In this document: positions 18,132-26,399 of the stretch, piece after piece
Position numbering within the stretch: position 1 is the first letter of the stretch
Layout: the number at the start of each line of letters is the position of its first letter
Assembly: GCF_016019955.1 (NCBI RefSeq)
Contig: NZ_JAECRZ010000004.1
Coordinates: 186,001-250,000, forward strand
Source: Thiosulfatihalobacter marinus
Lineage (GTDB): Bacteria > Pseudomonadota > Alphaproteobacteria > Rhodobacterales > Rhodobacteraceae
Length of the DNA stretch: 64,000 bases
Direction of reading: 5' to 3'
Position numbers and translations under genes: made by a program
The notes under the pieces: generated by a model
Databases searched by the model: none
The model's input: only the letters and a program-made list of their open reading frames with translations
Told to the model about the DNA's origin: nothing

Positions 18132-18553
18132 CCCCGCTGCGCACCCGCCTCGGACTGCCCCTGCCAGACCAGGTCGGCAAGACGCTCGCCTATATCGCGG
18201 CCTTCACGCTTGCACCCTTCGTCGTGGCCGCGCTGGGCTTCTGGGTCTCGATGATCCCGATCCTCGCCATCTGGTTCGGCGCCATGCCCTACCTGCTTCT
18301 GGCCGGGCCCGGCTTTGCGCTCGCCCTGCGCCGCTGGCCGCCCAATCCCCTCACCTTCGCGCTGATCGCCGTGACCCTCAATATCGGTTCCCCACCAATC
18401 TTCGCGCTGATGCTGATCGCGCTCGGCCACCCGCCCAACTGGGACGCCCTCGCGCCACTGTGGCGGTTCGGCTTCTACCTCGCCCCCTTCTGGGGCGCCG
18501 CCTTCGCCATCCTCTACCGCGCCGTCCATCGCCTGCTGACCGCCCCGGCCTGA
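18128..18553 (+). CDS. Small polytopic membrane protein after plsY
   Basis: This 141-residue protein has about four hydrophobic segments (near 22-45, 47-65, 75-98 and 112-130). It starts in a 4-nt overlap with plsY and is probably translationally coupled to it. I do not recognise a family. It ends the rightward run that begins at pyrB, and the convergent gshA follows after 87 nt. A function beside PlsY in the membrane is only a guess. Confidence 0.65.
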   Translation: MTPLRTRLGLPLPDQVGKTLAYIAAFTLAPFVVAALGFWVSMIPILAIWFGAMPYLLLAGPGFALALRRWPPNPLTFALIAVTLNIGSPPIFALMLIALGHPPNWDALAPLWRFGFYLAPFWGAAFAILYRAVHRLLTAPA

Positions 18554-18640
18554 CCCGGCACAACACCCCACCCTTCATTTTGCCAGAAATACTCCGGGGG
18601 AGTCGCGCCCGGCGCGACGGGGGCGGCGCCCCCGCCCGGC

Positions 18641-20011
18641 TCAATAGCTGTAAGCGCCGTAGATCCGGCTCAGATCGCCGTCCCAATCGCCATGATAATG
18701 GCCCAGCAACTCATCCGCGGGCACCTGCCCGGTCTCGACACTTTCCTTCAGCGCGCTCAGGAAATGGGTCTCGTCAGGCACCAGCCCGCCCGCACCCGCC
18801 CGCGCCCGCGCCTGCAACCCGGCCTCCGCGATCGCCAGCACCTCGCGCGCCAGGTCATGCATCGACACATCCCCCACCCGCGCCTGCAACCCGTCGCGCG
18901 ACGCGGCCACCCGCAACCCCTCGCGCATCGGCGTATCCCAGCCCTTGACCAGATCCCAGGCCGCATCCAGCGAAGCCTGGTCATACATCAGCCCCACCCA
19001 GAACGCCGGCAAGGCACACAGCCGCCGCCACGGCCCCCCATCCGCACCGCGCATCTCCATGTATTTCTTGATCCGCGCTTCCGGGAAAATCGTCGTCAGA
19101 TGATCCGCCCAGTCGCTCAGCGTCGGAACCTCACCAGGCAGCGCCGGCAAGGCGCCTTTCATGAAATCCCGAAATGACTGCCCCAGCGCATTGATGTATT
19201 TCCCGTCGCGATAGACAAAATACATCGGCACATCCAGCGCGTATTGCACATAGGATTCAAACCCGAACCCATCCTCGAAAACAAAGGGCAACGTGCCGGT
19301 GCGCGCGCCATCAAGATCGCGCCACACCCGGCTGCGCCAACTCTTGTGGCCATTGGGTTTGCCGTCCAGGAAAGGCGAATTGGCAAACAGCGCCGTGGCC
19401 ACCGATTGCAGCGCCAGCGCCACGCGAAACTTCCGCACCATGTCCGCCTCGGACGCGAAATCCAGATTTACCTGTACCGTGCAGGTGCGCCGCATCATGG
19501 TGGTGCCCATGGTGCCGACCTCCTGCATATAGCGGTCCATCAGCTTGTAGCGCCCCTTGGGCATCAAGGGCATGTCCTCGTGCCGCCAGATCGGCGCGGC
19601 GCCCAGCCCGATAAAGCCCACACCGATCTTGTCGGCAATGTCCTTCACATCCACCAGATGCTGATTCACCTCGTCACAGGTCTGGTGAATATTTTCCAAC
19701 GGCGCACCCGACAATTCCAGCTGCCCGCCCGGCTCCAGGCTCACATTGGCGCCGTCCTTCTCCAGCCCGATCAGCTTGCCGCCTTCTTCCACCGGCGCCC
19801 ATCCATGGCCATCGCGCAACCCCTCCAGCACCGCCAAAATCGACCGCGCGCCCTCATAGGGCAACGGCTTCAGCGTGTCCTTGCAATAGCCGAATTTCTC
19901 GTGCTCGGTGCCAATCCGCCACTGATCTTCCGGCTTGCAGCCGCTCTCCAGATACGCGGCCAACTGGTCGTGATGCTCGATCGGCCCGCCGCCGGACTGA
20001 GGAATGGACAT
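18641..20011 (-). CDS. gshA: Glutamate-cysteine ligase, plant/proteobacterial type
   Basis: This 456-residue enzyme catalyses the first step of glutathione synthesis. It has the hallmarks of the class shared by plants and alphaproteobacteria: RIGTEHEKFGY (about residue 32), LEPGGQLELSGAP (about 95) and MRRTCTVQVNLDF. Length and start fit the family. GGAG lies 6 nt before ATG 20011. It is the last gene of a leftward group with rsmE, a nuclease and a membrane protein, after a 61-nt gap. Confidence 0.93.
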   Translation of the reverse strand: MSIPQSGGGPIEHHDQLAAYLESGCKPEDQWRIGTEHEKFGYCKDTLKPLPYEGARSILAVLEGLRDGHGWAPVEEGGKLIGLEKDGANVSLEPGGQLELSGAPLENIHQTCDEVNQHLVDVKDIADKIGVGFIGLGAAPIWRHEDMPLMPKGRYKLMDRYMQEVGTMGTTMMRRTCTVQVNLDFASEADMVRKFRVALALQSVATALFANSPFLDGKPNGHKSWRSRVWRDLDGARTGTLPFVFEDGFGFESYVQYALDVPMYFVYRDGKYINALGQSFRDFMKGALPALPGEVPTLSDWADHLTTIFPEARIKKYMEMRGADGGPWRRLCALPAFWVGLMYDQASLDAAWDLVKGWDTPMREGLRVAASRDGLQARVGDVSMHDLAREVLAIAEAGLQARARAGAGGLVPDETHFLSALKESVETGQVPADELLGHYHGDWDGDLSRIYGAYSY

Positions 20012-20072
20012 GGGGGTTCTCCGATCCTGTGCGCTGTCTCACCGGCCTTGGTGCGGCGATTTGGCCCCGGTG

Positions 20073-20597
20073 TCAATGCACACTCAGGGCAGGATGACGC
20101 ACACCCGCCTTGCGCCAGATCACAACCGGCTGTGCCGGCGGCGCCTGCATCCGGGCCAGCATGAACCCGGTGCGCAACCCCGGCAAAGTGGCAAAGGCGT
20201 CAAACAGCCGCTCGGCGCCCTCCGCGTTCACCGGAATGTGCAGCGCCGGACGGCCCGCCTGGCGCAATACCCAGACCGGCGGGCGCGAGGCCCCGTCCAG
20301 CACCAGGCTCTCCAGGTCGCGCAGCGCCACCGCCCCGCCATCCAGAGGGCCGAAATAGGTCACTTCCCCCTCATCCACCCGCACCACGCCCGGTCCGCCG
20401 CGCCCGGCCCGAAACCGCGCGCGCTGCACGGCCGTGACCAGCAAAAGCAGCCCCAGCACCGCCACGCCGCCCCCCAGCCACCGCATCAGGCCATGGCCGC
20501 TGGCCCACCACAGCCCCAGCGCCAACACCGCCAGCCCCACCAACGCCCCACGCCAGCGCCGCAACACGGCGCGCGCTTCGGGGCGGATGAAACTCAC
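20073..20597 (-). CDS. Two-helix membrane protein of unknown function
   Basis: This 174-residue protein has two transmembrane helices close to the N-terminus (about 17-33 and 40-58), followed by a soluble beta-rich region (about 70-150) that could be PH-like. Its start overlaps the stop of the NucS-like nuclease gene by 4 nt, so the two are probably translated together. I recognise no family. Confidence 0.65.
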   Translation of the reverse strand: MSFIRPEARAVLRRWRGALVGLAVLALGLWWASGHGLMRWLGGGVAVLGLLLLVTAVQRARFRAGRGGPGVVRVDEGEVTYFGPLDGGAVALRDLESLVLDGASRPPVWVLRQAGRPALHIPVNAEGAERLFDAFATLPGLRTGFMLARMQAPPAQPVVIWRKAGVRHPALSVH

Positions 20598-21343
20598 GAC
20601 AAAGCCTCGAACGAGAACCGGATCCTGTATCGGACAAGCGTCAGATTGGGAATGGCCCGCGCGGCCGATATCGTCCGGTTGTCAAACTCATGCGCCACGA
20701 TCACGCCCCGCACGTCTTCGCCGTCCCCTTCGGCGATCAGATCCCCCATATACCCGAGAATCTGCCCCACAACCCGCGCATCCGTCCTGCCCGCCTTGAG
20801 TTCCACCACGACCAGCCCGCCCTGCCCGTCCCGGCCATCCTGACACAGAATGTCGATGAAACCGGACGCGACCGCGCGTTCGCTGCCATCGTCGACAATG
20901 GTCAGGCCCGGATCGAGCACGGCGATATTCTCGCGCAACGCAACCTGCATGTCCCGCTCCAGCGCAAACCGCTGTTTTTCCTGCGACAGGCGGATATCGG
21001 CCGCGTCCTCCACTCCGTCCAACGGCTCCAGACCCATCCCATAGGCGTGATCTTCATCGCCCGACAGGAATTGCGCATAACGCCGGATCGCACCCTTCAG
21101 GGATTGAAGCCGGGTATAATTGCGCCCGCTGAACGCCACCTTGGTCGGGTTGTCCCGGTTCGCTCTTTCATCGGCCAATGTGTAGGTGAACTCCGCGACC
21201 AGGCTGGTCAAGTCGCCACGTTCGATCCTGTCCGCCAGATCGCCGTAATATTTCTCGATCTGCCGGATATGGGATTTCTGCGTGTTGCAGGTGTTTTCGT
21301 TGTACCCCTGCGCCACCAGCCAGTCGGAATATTCCTCTCTCAT
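20594..21343 (-). CDS. NucS/DUF91-like endonuclease
   Basis: This 249-residue protein has a helical N-terminal half (about 1-100) that resembles the SAM-like arm-binding domain of integrases. The C-terminal PD-(D/E)xK nuclease core (about 120-215) shows Asp in SGFIDILCQD, the pair E-L-K in VVVELKAG and a Gln in GQILGYMGDL, as in NucS/DUF91 nucleases. It may act on branched or mismatched DNA, or in defence. It starts at 21343, overlapping the rsmE stop by 4 nt, and overlaps the membrane-protein start by 4 nt. Its place between rsmE and gshA looks like an insertion into a housekeeping operon. Confidence 0.75.
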   Translation of the reverse strand: MREEYSDWLVAQGYNENTCNTQKSHIRQIEKYYGDLADRIERGDLTSLVAEFTYTLADERANRDNPTKVAFSGRNYTRLQSLKGAIRRYAQFLSGDEDHAYGMGLEPLDGVEDAADIRLSQEKQRFALERDMQVALRENIAVLDPGLTIVDDGSERAVASGFIDILCQDGRDGQGGLVVVELKAGRTDARVVGQILGYMGDLIAEGDGEDVRGVIVAHEFDNRTISAARAIPNLTLVRYRIRFSFEALS

Positions 21344-22095
21344 CGCCAATCCCCCAACGCCATCTGCCACAGCGTCATGGCCGCCACCGCCGCCGTGTCC
21401 GCCCGCAGGATACGCGGACCAAGCGAGACCACATGCGCAAAAGGCAAGGCCCGCAGCCTGTCGCGCTCGGCATCGGAAAACCCGCCCTCCGGCCCGATCA
21501 GAATCGCCCAGGGCCCCGCGCCTTGGCCCTCGCGGGCCGCCTTGCTCGCGACGACGCCCGACAGGGCAGAGGAGCCGCCCGCTTCAGACTCGTCGCAAAA
21601 CATCAACTGCCGCCCCTCGGGCCAATCCGCCAGCACCCGGTCCAGCCTCTGCAAATCACAGACCTCGGGCACAAATGTCCCGCCGCATTGCTCGGCGGCC
21701 TCCACCGCATGGGCCTGCAACCGGTCCTGCCGGACACGCTCGGAATTGGTGTAATGTGTCTGCACCGGCAGGATCCGGGCCGCGCCCATCTCGGCGGCCT
21801 TTTCCACGATGAAATCCGTGCGCGCCTTCTTGATCGGGGCAAAGATCAGCCACAGGTCCGGCGGCATCCGCACCGGTTGCGTCCGTGCCCGGCACACCAG
21901 CACACCGCGCCGCTTTGCCGCCTCCACCACCTCGGCGCGCCATTCGCCATCGCGCCCGTTGAACAGCGCCACCGCGTCCCCCGTGCCCAGCCGCATCACC
22001 CCGAACAGGTAATGCGCCTGATCCCGCTCCAGAGGAACCGTTTGCCCTTCCCCCAGCGGGTGCTCTACATACAGCCTGACTTTTGCATCTTTCAT
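21340..22095 (-). CDS. rsmE: 16S rRNA (uracil-1498-N3)-methyltransferase
   Basis: This 251-residue SPOUT-class methyltransferase modifies U1498 of 16S rRNA. An N-terminal PUA-like domain (about 5-70, HYLFGVMRLGTGD) precedes the SPOUT domain with the deep-knot motifs ILIGPEGGFSDAERD (about 200) and VSLGPRILRADTAA. The start at 22095 gives MKDAKVRLYVEH. The open frame continues much further upstream but is not coding. It is divergent from ubiA with only 12 nt between the start codons, and I see no good Shine-Dalgarno for rsmE. Confidence 0.92.
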   Translation of the reverse strand: MKDAKVRLYVEHPLGEGQTVPLERDQAHYLFGVMRLGTGDAVALFNGRDGEWRAEVVEAAKRRGVLVCRARTQPVRMPPDLWLIFAPIKKARTDFIVEKAAEMGAARILPVQTHYTNSERVRQDRLQAHAVEAAEQCGGTFVPEVCDLQRLDRVLADWPEGRQLMFCDESEAGGSSALSGVVASKAAREGQGAGPWAILIGPEGGFSDAERDRLRALPFAHVVSLGPRILRADTAAVAAMTLWQMALGDWR

Positions 22096-22107
22096 GGAGC
22101 AATACAT

Positions 22108-23073
22108 ATGGCCCCCAAGCCCGCAACGCCAGAGCCTCAGGGCCAGGTCGCCGACGCGGTTCGCGGCAACTGGGTCGATCGCCTCGCACCGCCCGCCACG
22201 CGCCCCTATCTGCGCCTGTCCCGCGCCGACCGCCCCATCGGCACCTGGCTCTTGCTGCTGCCCTGCTGGATGGGGCTGGCACTGGCGATGCTGTGGGACG
22301 GGCGCGCCGGGCTGAACGATCTGTGGATCTTCGTCGCAAGCGCGCTCGGCGCCTTCCTGATGCGCGGCGCGGGCTGCACCTGGAACGACATCACCGACCG
22401 CAGGATCGACGCCGCCGTCGAACGCACCCGCTCGCGCCCAATTCCCTCGGGACAGGTCTCGCCCACACAGGCCGCCGCCTGGATGCTGGCCCAGGCGCTC
22501 GTCGCCCTGGCGATTCTGCTCACCTTCAACACCGCCGCCATCCTGCTGGGCTTTCTCTCGCTGGCACCGGTGGCGGTCTACCCCTTTGCCAAACGCTTTA
22601 CCTGGTGGCCCCAGGTGTTTCTGGGCATCGCCTTCAACTGGGGCGCTCTGCTGGCCTGGACGGCCCATACCGGCAGCCTCGCTCCGCCCGCCATCGTACT
22701 CTACGCCGCCGGCATCGCCTGGACCCTGTTTTACGATACGATCTACGCCCATCAGGATACCGAGGACGACGCCCTGATCGGGGTGAAATCCACCGCCCGC
22801 CTCTTTGCCGACAGATCCCCGCAATGGCTGCAAGGCTTCCTCATTGCCACCGTCGCCCTCATGGGGCTGGCGGTGATCCTCGCCACCCTGCCACGCAGCC
22901 CCGCCTCGCTGGCCCTGGCGCTGCTGGGGCCGCTGGCCATGGGCTGGCACATGCAATGGCAATTGCGCCGCCTCGACACCGCCGATCCGGCGGTCTGCAT
23001 GACGCTGTTCCGCACCAATCGCGACACCGGCCTGATCCCCTTGCTGTTTTTCGCCGGTGCCTGGTTCCTGTGA
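22108..23073 (+). CDS. ubiA: 4-hydroxybenzoate polyprenyltransferase
   Basis: This 321-residue membrane prenyltransferase of ubiquinone synthesis has the two Asp-rich motifs NDITDRRIDAAVERTRSRP (about residues 92-110) and DTIYAHQDTEDD (about 211-222), with about eight transmembrane helices. GGAG at 22096-22099, 8 nt before ATG 22108, supports the start. That Shine-Dalgarno directly abuts the divergent rsmE start codon. Its product feeds the pathway in which the UbiH-type hydroxylase at 54 kb would act. Confidence 0.94.
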   Translation: MAPKPATPEPQGQVADAVRGNWVDRLAPPATRPYLRLSRADRPIGTWLLLLPCWMGLALAMLWDGRAGLNDLWIFVASALGAFLMRGAGCTWNDITDRRIDAAVERTRSRPIPSGQVSPTQAAAWMLAQALVALAILLTFNTAAILLGFLSLAPVAVYPFAKRFTWWPQVFLGIAFNWGALLAWTAHTGSLAPPAIVLYAAGIAWTLFYDTIYAHQDTEDDALIGVKSTARLFADRSPQWLQGFLIATVALMGLAVILATLPRSPASLALALLGPLAMGWHMQWQLRRLDTADPAVCMTLFRTNRDTGLIPLLFFAGAWFL

Positions 23074-23134
23074 TTGCACCCGCCGCCCGCGCGTCGTATC
23101 AACCTGCAACCACTTGCCATATCCGGCCCATTGA

Positions 23135-25144
23135 ATGCGTCTCTCATCTCTCCTCATCGTCTTTGCCAGCTTCGCCACCGCCGCGCTGCTCAGCCTGGTC
23201 GCGGCCAGCTTTTCCGCCGACCTGATCGAGGACAGCTCGCAACGCTCCGTCAAGCGTGAGTTGGACGCCCGTGGCCTGGACTGGACAGAAGTCTACGCCG
23301 AAGGGCTGCAAGTCTTCCTCGCCGGGGTCGCCCCGTCCGAGGCAGACCGCTTCAAGGCCATGTCCGCCGCCGGCGGTATCGTCGATGCCGCGCGCGTGAT
23401 CGACAACATGCAGGTCGAGGCCGCCGCCGATATCGCCCCGCCACGCTTTTCGGTGGAAATCCTGCGCAACGATGCCGGGATCTCGCTGATCGGGTTGATA
23501 CCGATCGGCGCGGACCGCGCCGATATCGTCGACCAGATGATCGACCTTGCCGGGCGGCCCAATGTCACCGACCTTCTGGAAACCGCCGAATATGACACGC
23601 CGCGCGGCTGGAATACGGCCCTGCGCTTTAGTCTTTCGGCCCTGGATATCCTGCCGCGCGCCAAGGTCTCGGTCCAGGCCGGGGCGGTGTCGGTGACAGC
23701 CATGGCCGACAGCCCCGAGGCGCGCCGCGATCTCGAAGCCCAGCTTCTGCGCCGCGCCCCCAAGGACATGCGGCTTGATCTCGACATATCCGCGCCCCGC
23801 CCGGTGATAACCCCCTTCACCCTGCGATTCGTGATCGACGAAAACGGCGCCCGGTTCGATGCCTGTTCCGCCGACAGCGAAAAGGCCCGCGTGCGCCTGC
23901 TGACTGCCGCGCGCGCCGCCGGGCTGACCGGCAGCGCCGAATGCACCATCGGCCTGGGCGTACCCACGCCCAGCTGGGCCGAGGCCGCCGAAATGGCGAT
24001 GGCCGGGCTGGCGGAACTGGGCGGCGGCGTCGTCACCTTCTCGGATGCCGATATCAAGCTGGTTGCTTCCCCCGGAACCGATCAGCCCCTGTTCGACCGC
24101 GTCGTCGGCGAACTGGAAAGCGGTCTGCCCGATGTCTTCGCGCTGAATTCCACCCTGCCGCCCCTGCCCGACACGAACGAAAGCGGTCCCATCACCCCGG
24201 AATTCACCGCGACGCTCAGCCCCGAAGGGCTGGTCCAGCTGCGCGGCCGCCTCCCCGATGACCTGACCCGCCAGACCACCGAAAGCTATGCCAAGGCCCG
24301 GTTTGGCGGCGAACATGTCCACATGGCCGCCCGGATCGACGAAACCCTGCCCGCCAACTGGCCGGTCAGGGTGCTGGCCGGGATTGACGCGCTGGCCCAG
24401 CTGGACAGCGGCGCGCTCGAGATCACGCCCGATGCGGTCTCGCTCGCGGGCCGCACCGGCAACGCCAATACCAGCGCGGAAATTTCGCGTATGCTGGCTG
24501 AAAAACTCGCCCAGAACGACGAATTCTCCATCGACGTGCGCTATGTCGAAGAGCTCGATCCGGTCGCCGCCCTGCCGACCCCCGAAGAATGCATCGCCGG
24601 GTTGCAGGCGATCCAGACGGATCAGAAGATCCTGTTCGAACCGGGCTCGGGCACGCTGGATGCCAGCGCCGCGCAAATTATCGACGCCGTCGCCGGGCAG
24701 TTGCGCGAATGCCCCGGTTTGCCTCTGGAAATCCAGGGCCATACCGACAGCCAGGGGCGCGAATCCATGAACCAGGCGCTCAGCCAGACCCGCGCCCAAT
24801 CGGTCCTCACCGCGCTTCAGGATCGCCGCCTGCTGACCTCGAACATCGTCGCGCGCGGCTATGGCGAAACCCGGCCCATCGCGGATAACGGGACCGAGGA
24901 AGGCCGCGAAGCCAACCGGCGCATCGAGTTTGTGTTGATCTCGCCCGAGGCCGGGGACGGCGATGCGGCCGACGCCGCAACCGACGGCGCCGACACGCCC
25001 GACAACACGGCCACGGACGGTACCGCGCAATCCGGGAAACCCGCCGCCCCCGCAGAGGATGGCGCGCACCCCCCCGACACACCGCATGACGACGCCGACG
25101 CAGAAGAAACCGGTACGGAGAGCACCCCCAATGACACGAATTGA
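23135..25144 (+). CDS. Large OmpA-domain protein with BON-like repeats
   Basis: This 669-residue protein has an N-terminal signal or membrane anchor (about 5-27). A long periplasmic region (about 40-480) contains repeated alpha/beta segments that resemble BON modules. An OmpA peptidoglycan-binding domain (about 497-605; KILFEPGSGTLDASAAQI, IQGHTDSQGRESMNQAL) is followed by an acidic Asp/Ala/Thr-rich tail of about 60 residues. It is far larger than ordinary OmpA lipoproteins. It probably spans from inner membrane or periplasm to peptidoglycan. Its end overlaps the next small gene by 14 nt. Confidence 0.8.
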   Translation: MRLSSLLIVFASFATAALLSLVAASFSADLIEDSSQRSVKRELDARGLDWTEVYAEGLQVFLAGVAPSEADRFKAMSAAGGIVDAARVIDNMQVEAAADIAPPRFSVEILRNDAGISLIGLIPIGADRADIVDQMIDLAGRPNVTDLLETAEYDTPRGWNTALRFSLSALDILPRAKVSVQAGAVSVTAMADSPEARRDLEAQLLRRAPKDMRLDLDISAPRPVITPFTLRFVIDENGARFDACSADSEKARVRLLTAARAAGLTGSAECTIGLGVPTPSWAEAAEMAMAGLAELGGGVVTFSDADIKLVASPGTDQPLFDRVVGELESGLPDVFALNSTLPPLPDTNESGPITPEFTATLSPEGLVQLRGRLPDDLTRQTTESYAKARFGGEHVHMAARIDETLPANWPVRVLAGIDALAQLDSGALEITPDAVSLAGRTGNANTSAEISRMLAEKLAQNDEFSIDVRYVEELDPVAALPTPEECIAGLQAIQTDQKILFEPGSGTLDASAAQIIDAVAGQLRECPGLPLEIQGHTDSQGRESMNQALSQTRAQSVLTALQDRRLLTSNIVARGYGETRPIADNGTEEGREANRRIEFVLISPEAGDGDAADAATDGADTPDNTATDGTAQSGKPAAPAEDGAHPPDTPHDDADAEETGTESTPNDTN

Positions 25145-25460
25145 GTTCATCCTGGTGACGGCCGTCATCCTCTTCGTGGCCTTCTGCCTGGGCTGGTTCG
25201 CCAACTGGCTGGTGCATCGTTTCACCCGCGTCGCCCAGTCCGACGTGGATCAGCTGGAACGCATGAGCCAGGAATTGCACGAGGCCGAGGAAACCCGCGA
25301 TCAGGCGATCACCTACCTGCAACAGCGCGAGGCCGAGCTGACCAACCAGCTCTCCCAGACCGAGGCCGAACTGTCGGCGGCCATGGACGGCCTGCGCGAT
25401 GCCCGCCACGAGGCCGAGGAACTGCGCGCCTATATCGAGCGGGCGAACCAAAACGGATAA
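25131..25460 (+). CDS. Single-pass membrane protein with coiled coil
   Basis: This 109-residue protein has one N-terminal transmembrane helix (about 5-27), followed by a long charged heptad-like region rich in Glu, Gln and Ala (about 35-105), which should form a coiled coil. It overlaps the OmpA-domain gene by 14 nt, so the two are likely partners in the envelope. The family is not recognised with confidence. Confidence 0.7.
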   Translation: MTRIEFILVTAVILFVAFCLGWFANWLVHRFTRVAQSDVDQLERMSQELHEAEETRDQAITYLQQREAELTNQLSQTEAELSAAMDGLRDARHEAEELRAYIERANQNG

Positions 25461-25578
25461 CGCCGTGCCGCGCGTGCCCGGCCACCTGCCGCACCAAACA
25501 CGCGGCACCGGCATATCCGCCTGACGATCCCGCAAACCCGCCGCACGGTGCGTTGAACCCGCGATTTCACGCGGCCAT

Positions 25579-25616
25579 ACCGGCGCAATGCCGACGTGAT
25601 ACCGACGTGATGCCGA
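25579..25616. repeat. Copy 1 of a 38-bp intergenic repeat
   Basis: The 38-bp element is built from about three 11-bp units of the form CGACGTGATAC. It matches 33 of 38 positions with a second copy at 55571-55608. Both copies lie between convergent genes, and both are followed within 15-30 bp by GTTAACC (here 25631-25637). It is not coding. Confidence 0.7.
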
Positions 25617-25704
25617 ACCCGGATTTCCCAGTTAACCAAAGGGTTTCAGGCCGATTCGCACCGGGCCTGGCCGCGCGCGCCCAAACGCACCGTTCAGGCT
25701 CTGT

Positions 25705-26148
25705 TCACCACCGGGTCAGCGCGTCTTCGTCCGCGTCTTTCGCGGCCACCCATTCGGCCCCGTCCCGCGTGAATTCCTTCTTCCAGAACGGCGCGCGGGA
25801 TTTCAGGTAATCCATCAGGAATTCCGCCGCCTCGAACGCATCCTTGCGGTGCGGCGCGGCGGTGGCAACCATCATGATCATCTCTCCTGGTGTCAGCGCA
25901 CCATGGCGATGAATAACCAGCACATCGCCCAGGCTCCAGCGCGCCTGCGCCTGTGCGGCGATCTTCTCCAGCGCCTTTTGCGTCATGCCCGGATAATGCT
26001 CGATCTCCATCCGGTCCAGATCGCCCCGCGCCAGATCGCGCACCACGCCCGTAAAGGTGACGATCGCGCCCATGTCCTTGTGACCACTGGCAAAATCGCT
26101 GGTTTCCCTGCCCAGGTCAAACGGCGCTTCCTGAACCTCGATCCGCAT
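25705..26148 (-). CDS. moaE: Molybdopterin synthase catalytic (large) subunit
   Basis: This 147-residue MoaE transfers sulfur from MoaD thiocarboxylate to precursor Z. It has the typical GAIVTFTGVVRD start of the fold, the IHRHGALTPGE segment and the C-terminal lysine-rich PFWKKEF motif. It lies 1 nt after moaD and in the same operon. Length is normal. Confidence 0.94.
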   Translation of the reverse strand: MRIEVQEAPFDLGRETSDFASGHKDMGAIVTFTGVVRDLARGDLDRMEIEHYPGMTQKALEKIAAQAQARWSLGDVLVIHRHGALTPGEMIMMVATAAPHRKDAFEAAEFLMDYLKSRAPFWKKEFTRDGAEWVAAKDADEDALTRW

Positions 26149-26149
26149 C

Positions 26150-26395
26150 CTACCCCCCGGTCATCGGCGGAAAGAACGCCACCTCGCGCGCGCCCGCAAG
26201 CGGTGCGTCAAACTCGGTCAGTTCCTGATCCACCGCCACCCGCAGCGCGCTCAGATCGGCAAAGGCCGCCGCATAACGCGCCTCGCGCGCCTTCAGCTCC
26301 TCGACCAGATCGGCCACCGTGACGGCGCTGGTCTCAACCTGTTCCCTTGGCAGCCCGATCCGCTCGCGCACCCAGGCAAAATACAACACATCCAT
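26150..26395 (-). CDS. moaD: Molybdopterin synthase sulfur carrier (small) subunit
   Basis: This 81-residue ubiquitin-like protein ends in Gly-Gly (PPMTGG), the tail that is adenylated and thiocarboxylated for molybdopterin synthesis. It starts 4 nt after the pgsA stop and ends 1 nt before moaE, so pgsA-moaD-moaE is one operon. Confidence 0.93.
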   Translation of the reverse strand: MDVLYFAWVRERIGLPREQVETSAVTVADLVEELKAREARYAAAFADLSALRVAVDQELTEFDAPLAGAREVAFFPPMTGG

Positions 26396-26399
26396 CGCC

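Noticed and set aside
22096-23253. Upstream extension of rsmE on the minus strand
   Set aside because: It is antisense to ubiA, whose Asp-rich motifs are intact. The RsmE fold is complete from 22095.
25631-25637. GTTAACC after the 38-bp repeats as a CtrA site
   Set aside because: Only one TTAAC half-site is present at each copy, with no partner 7 bp away.
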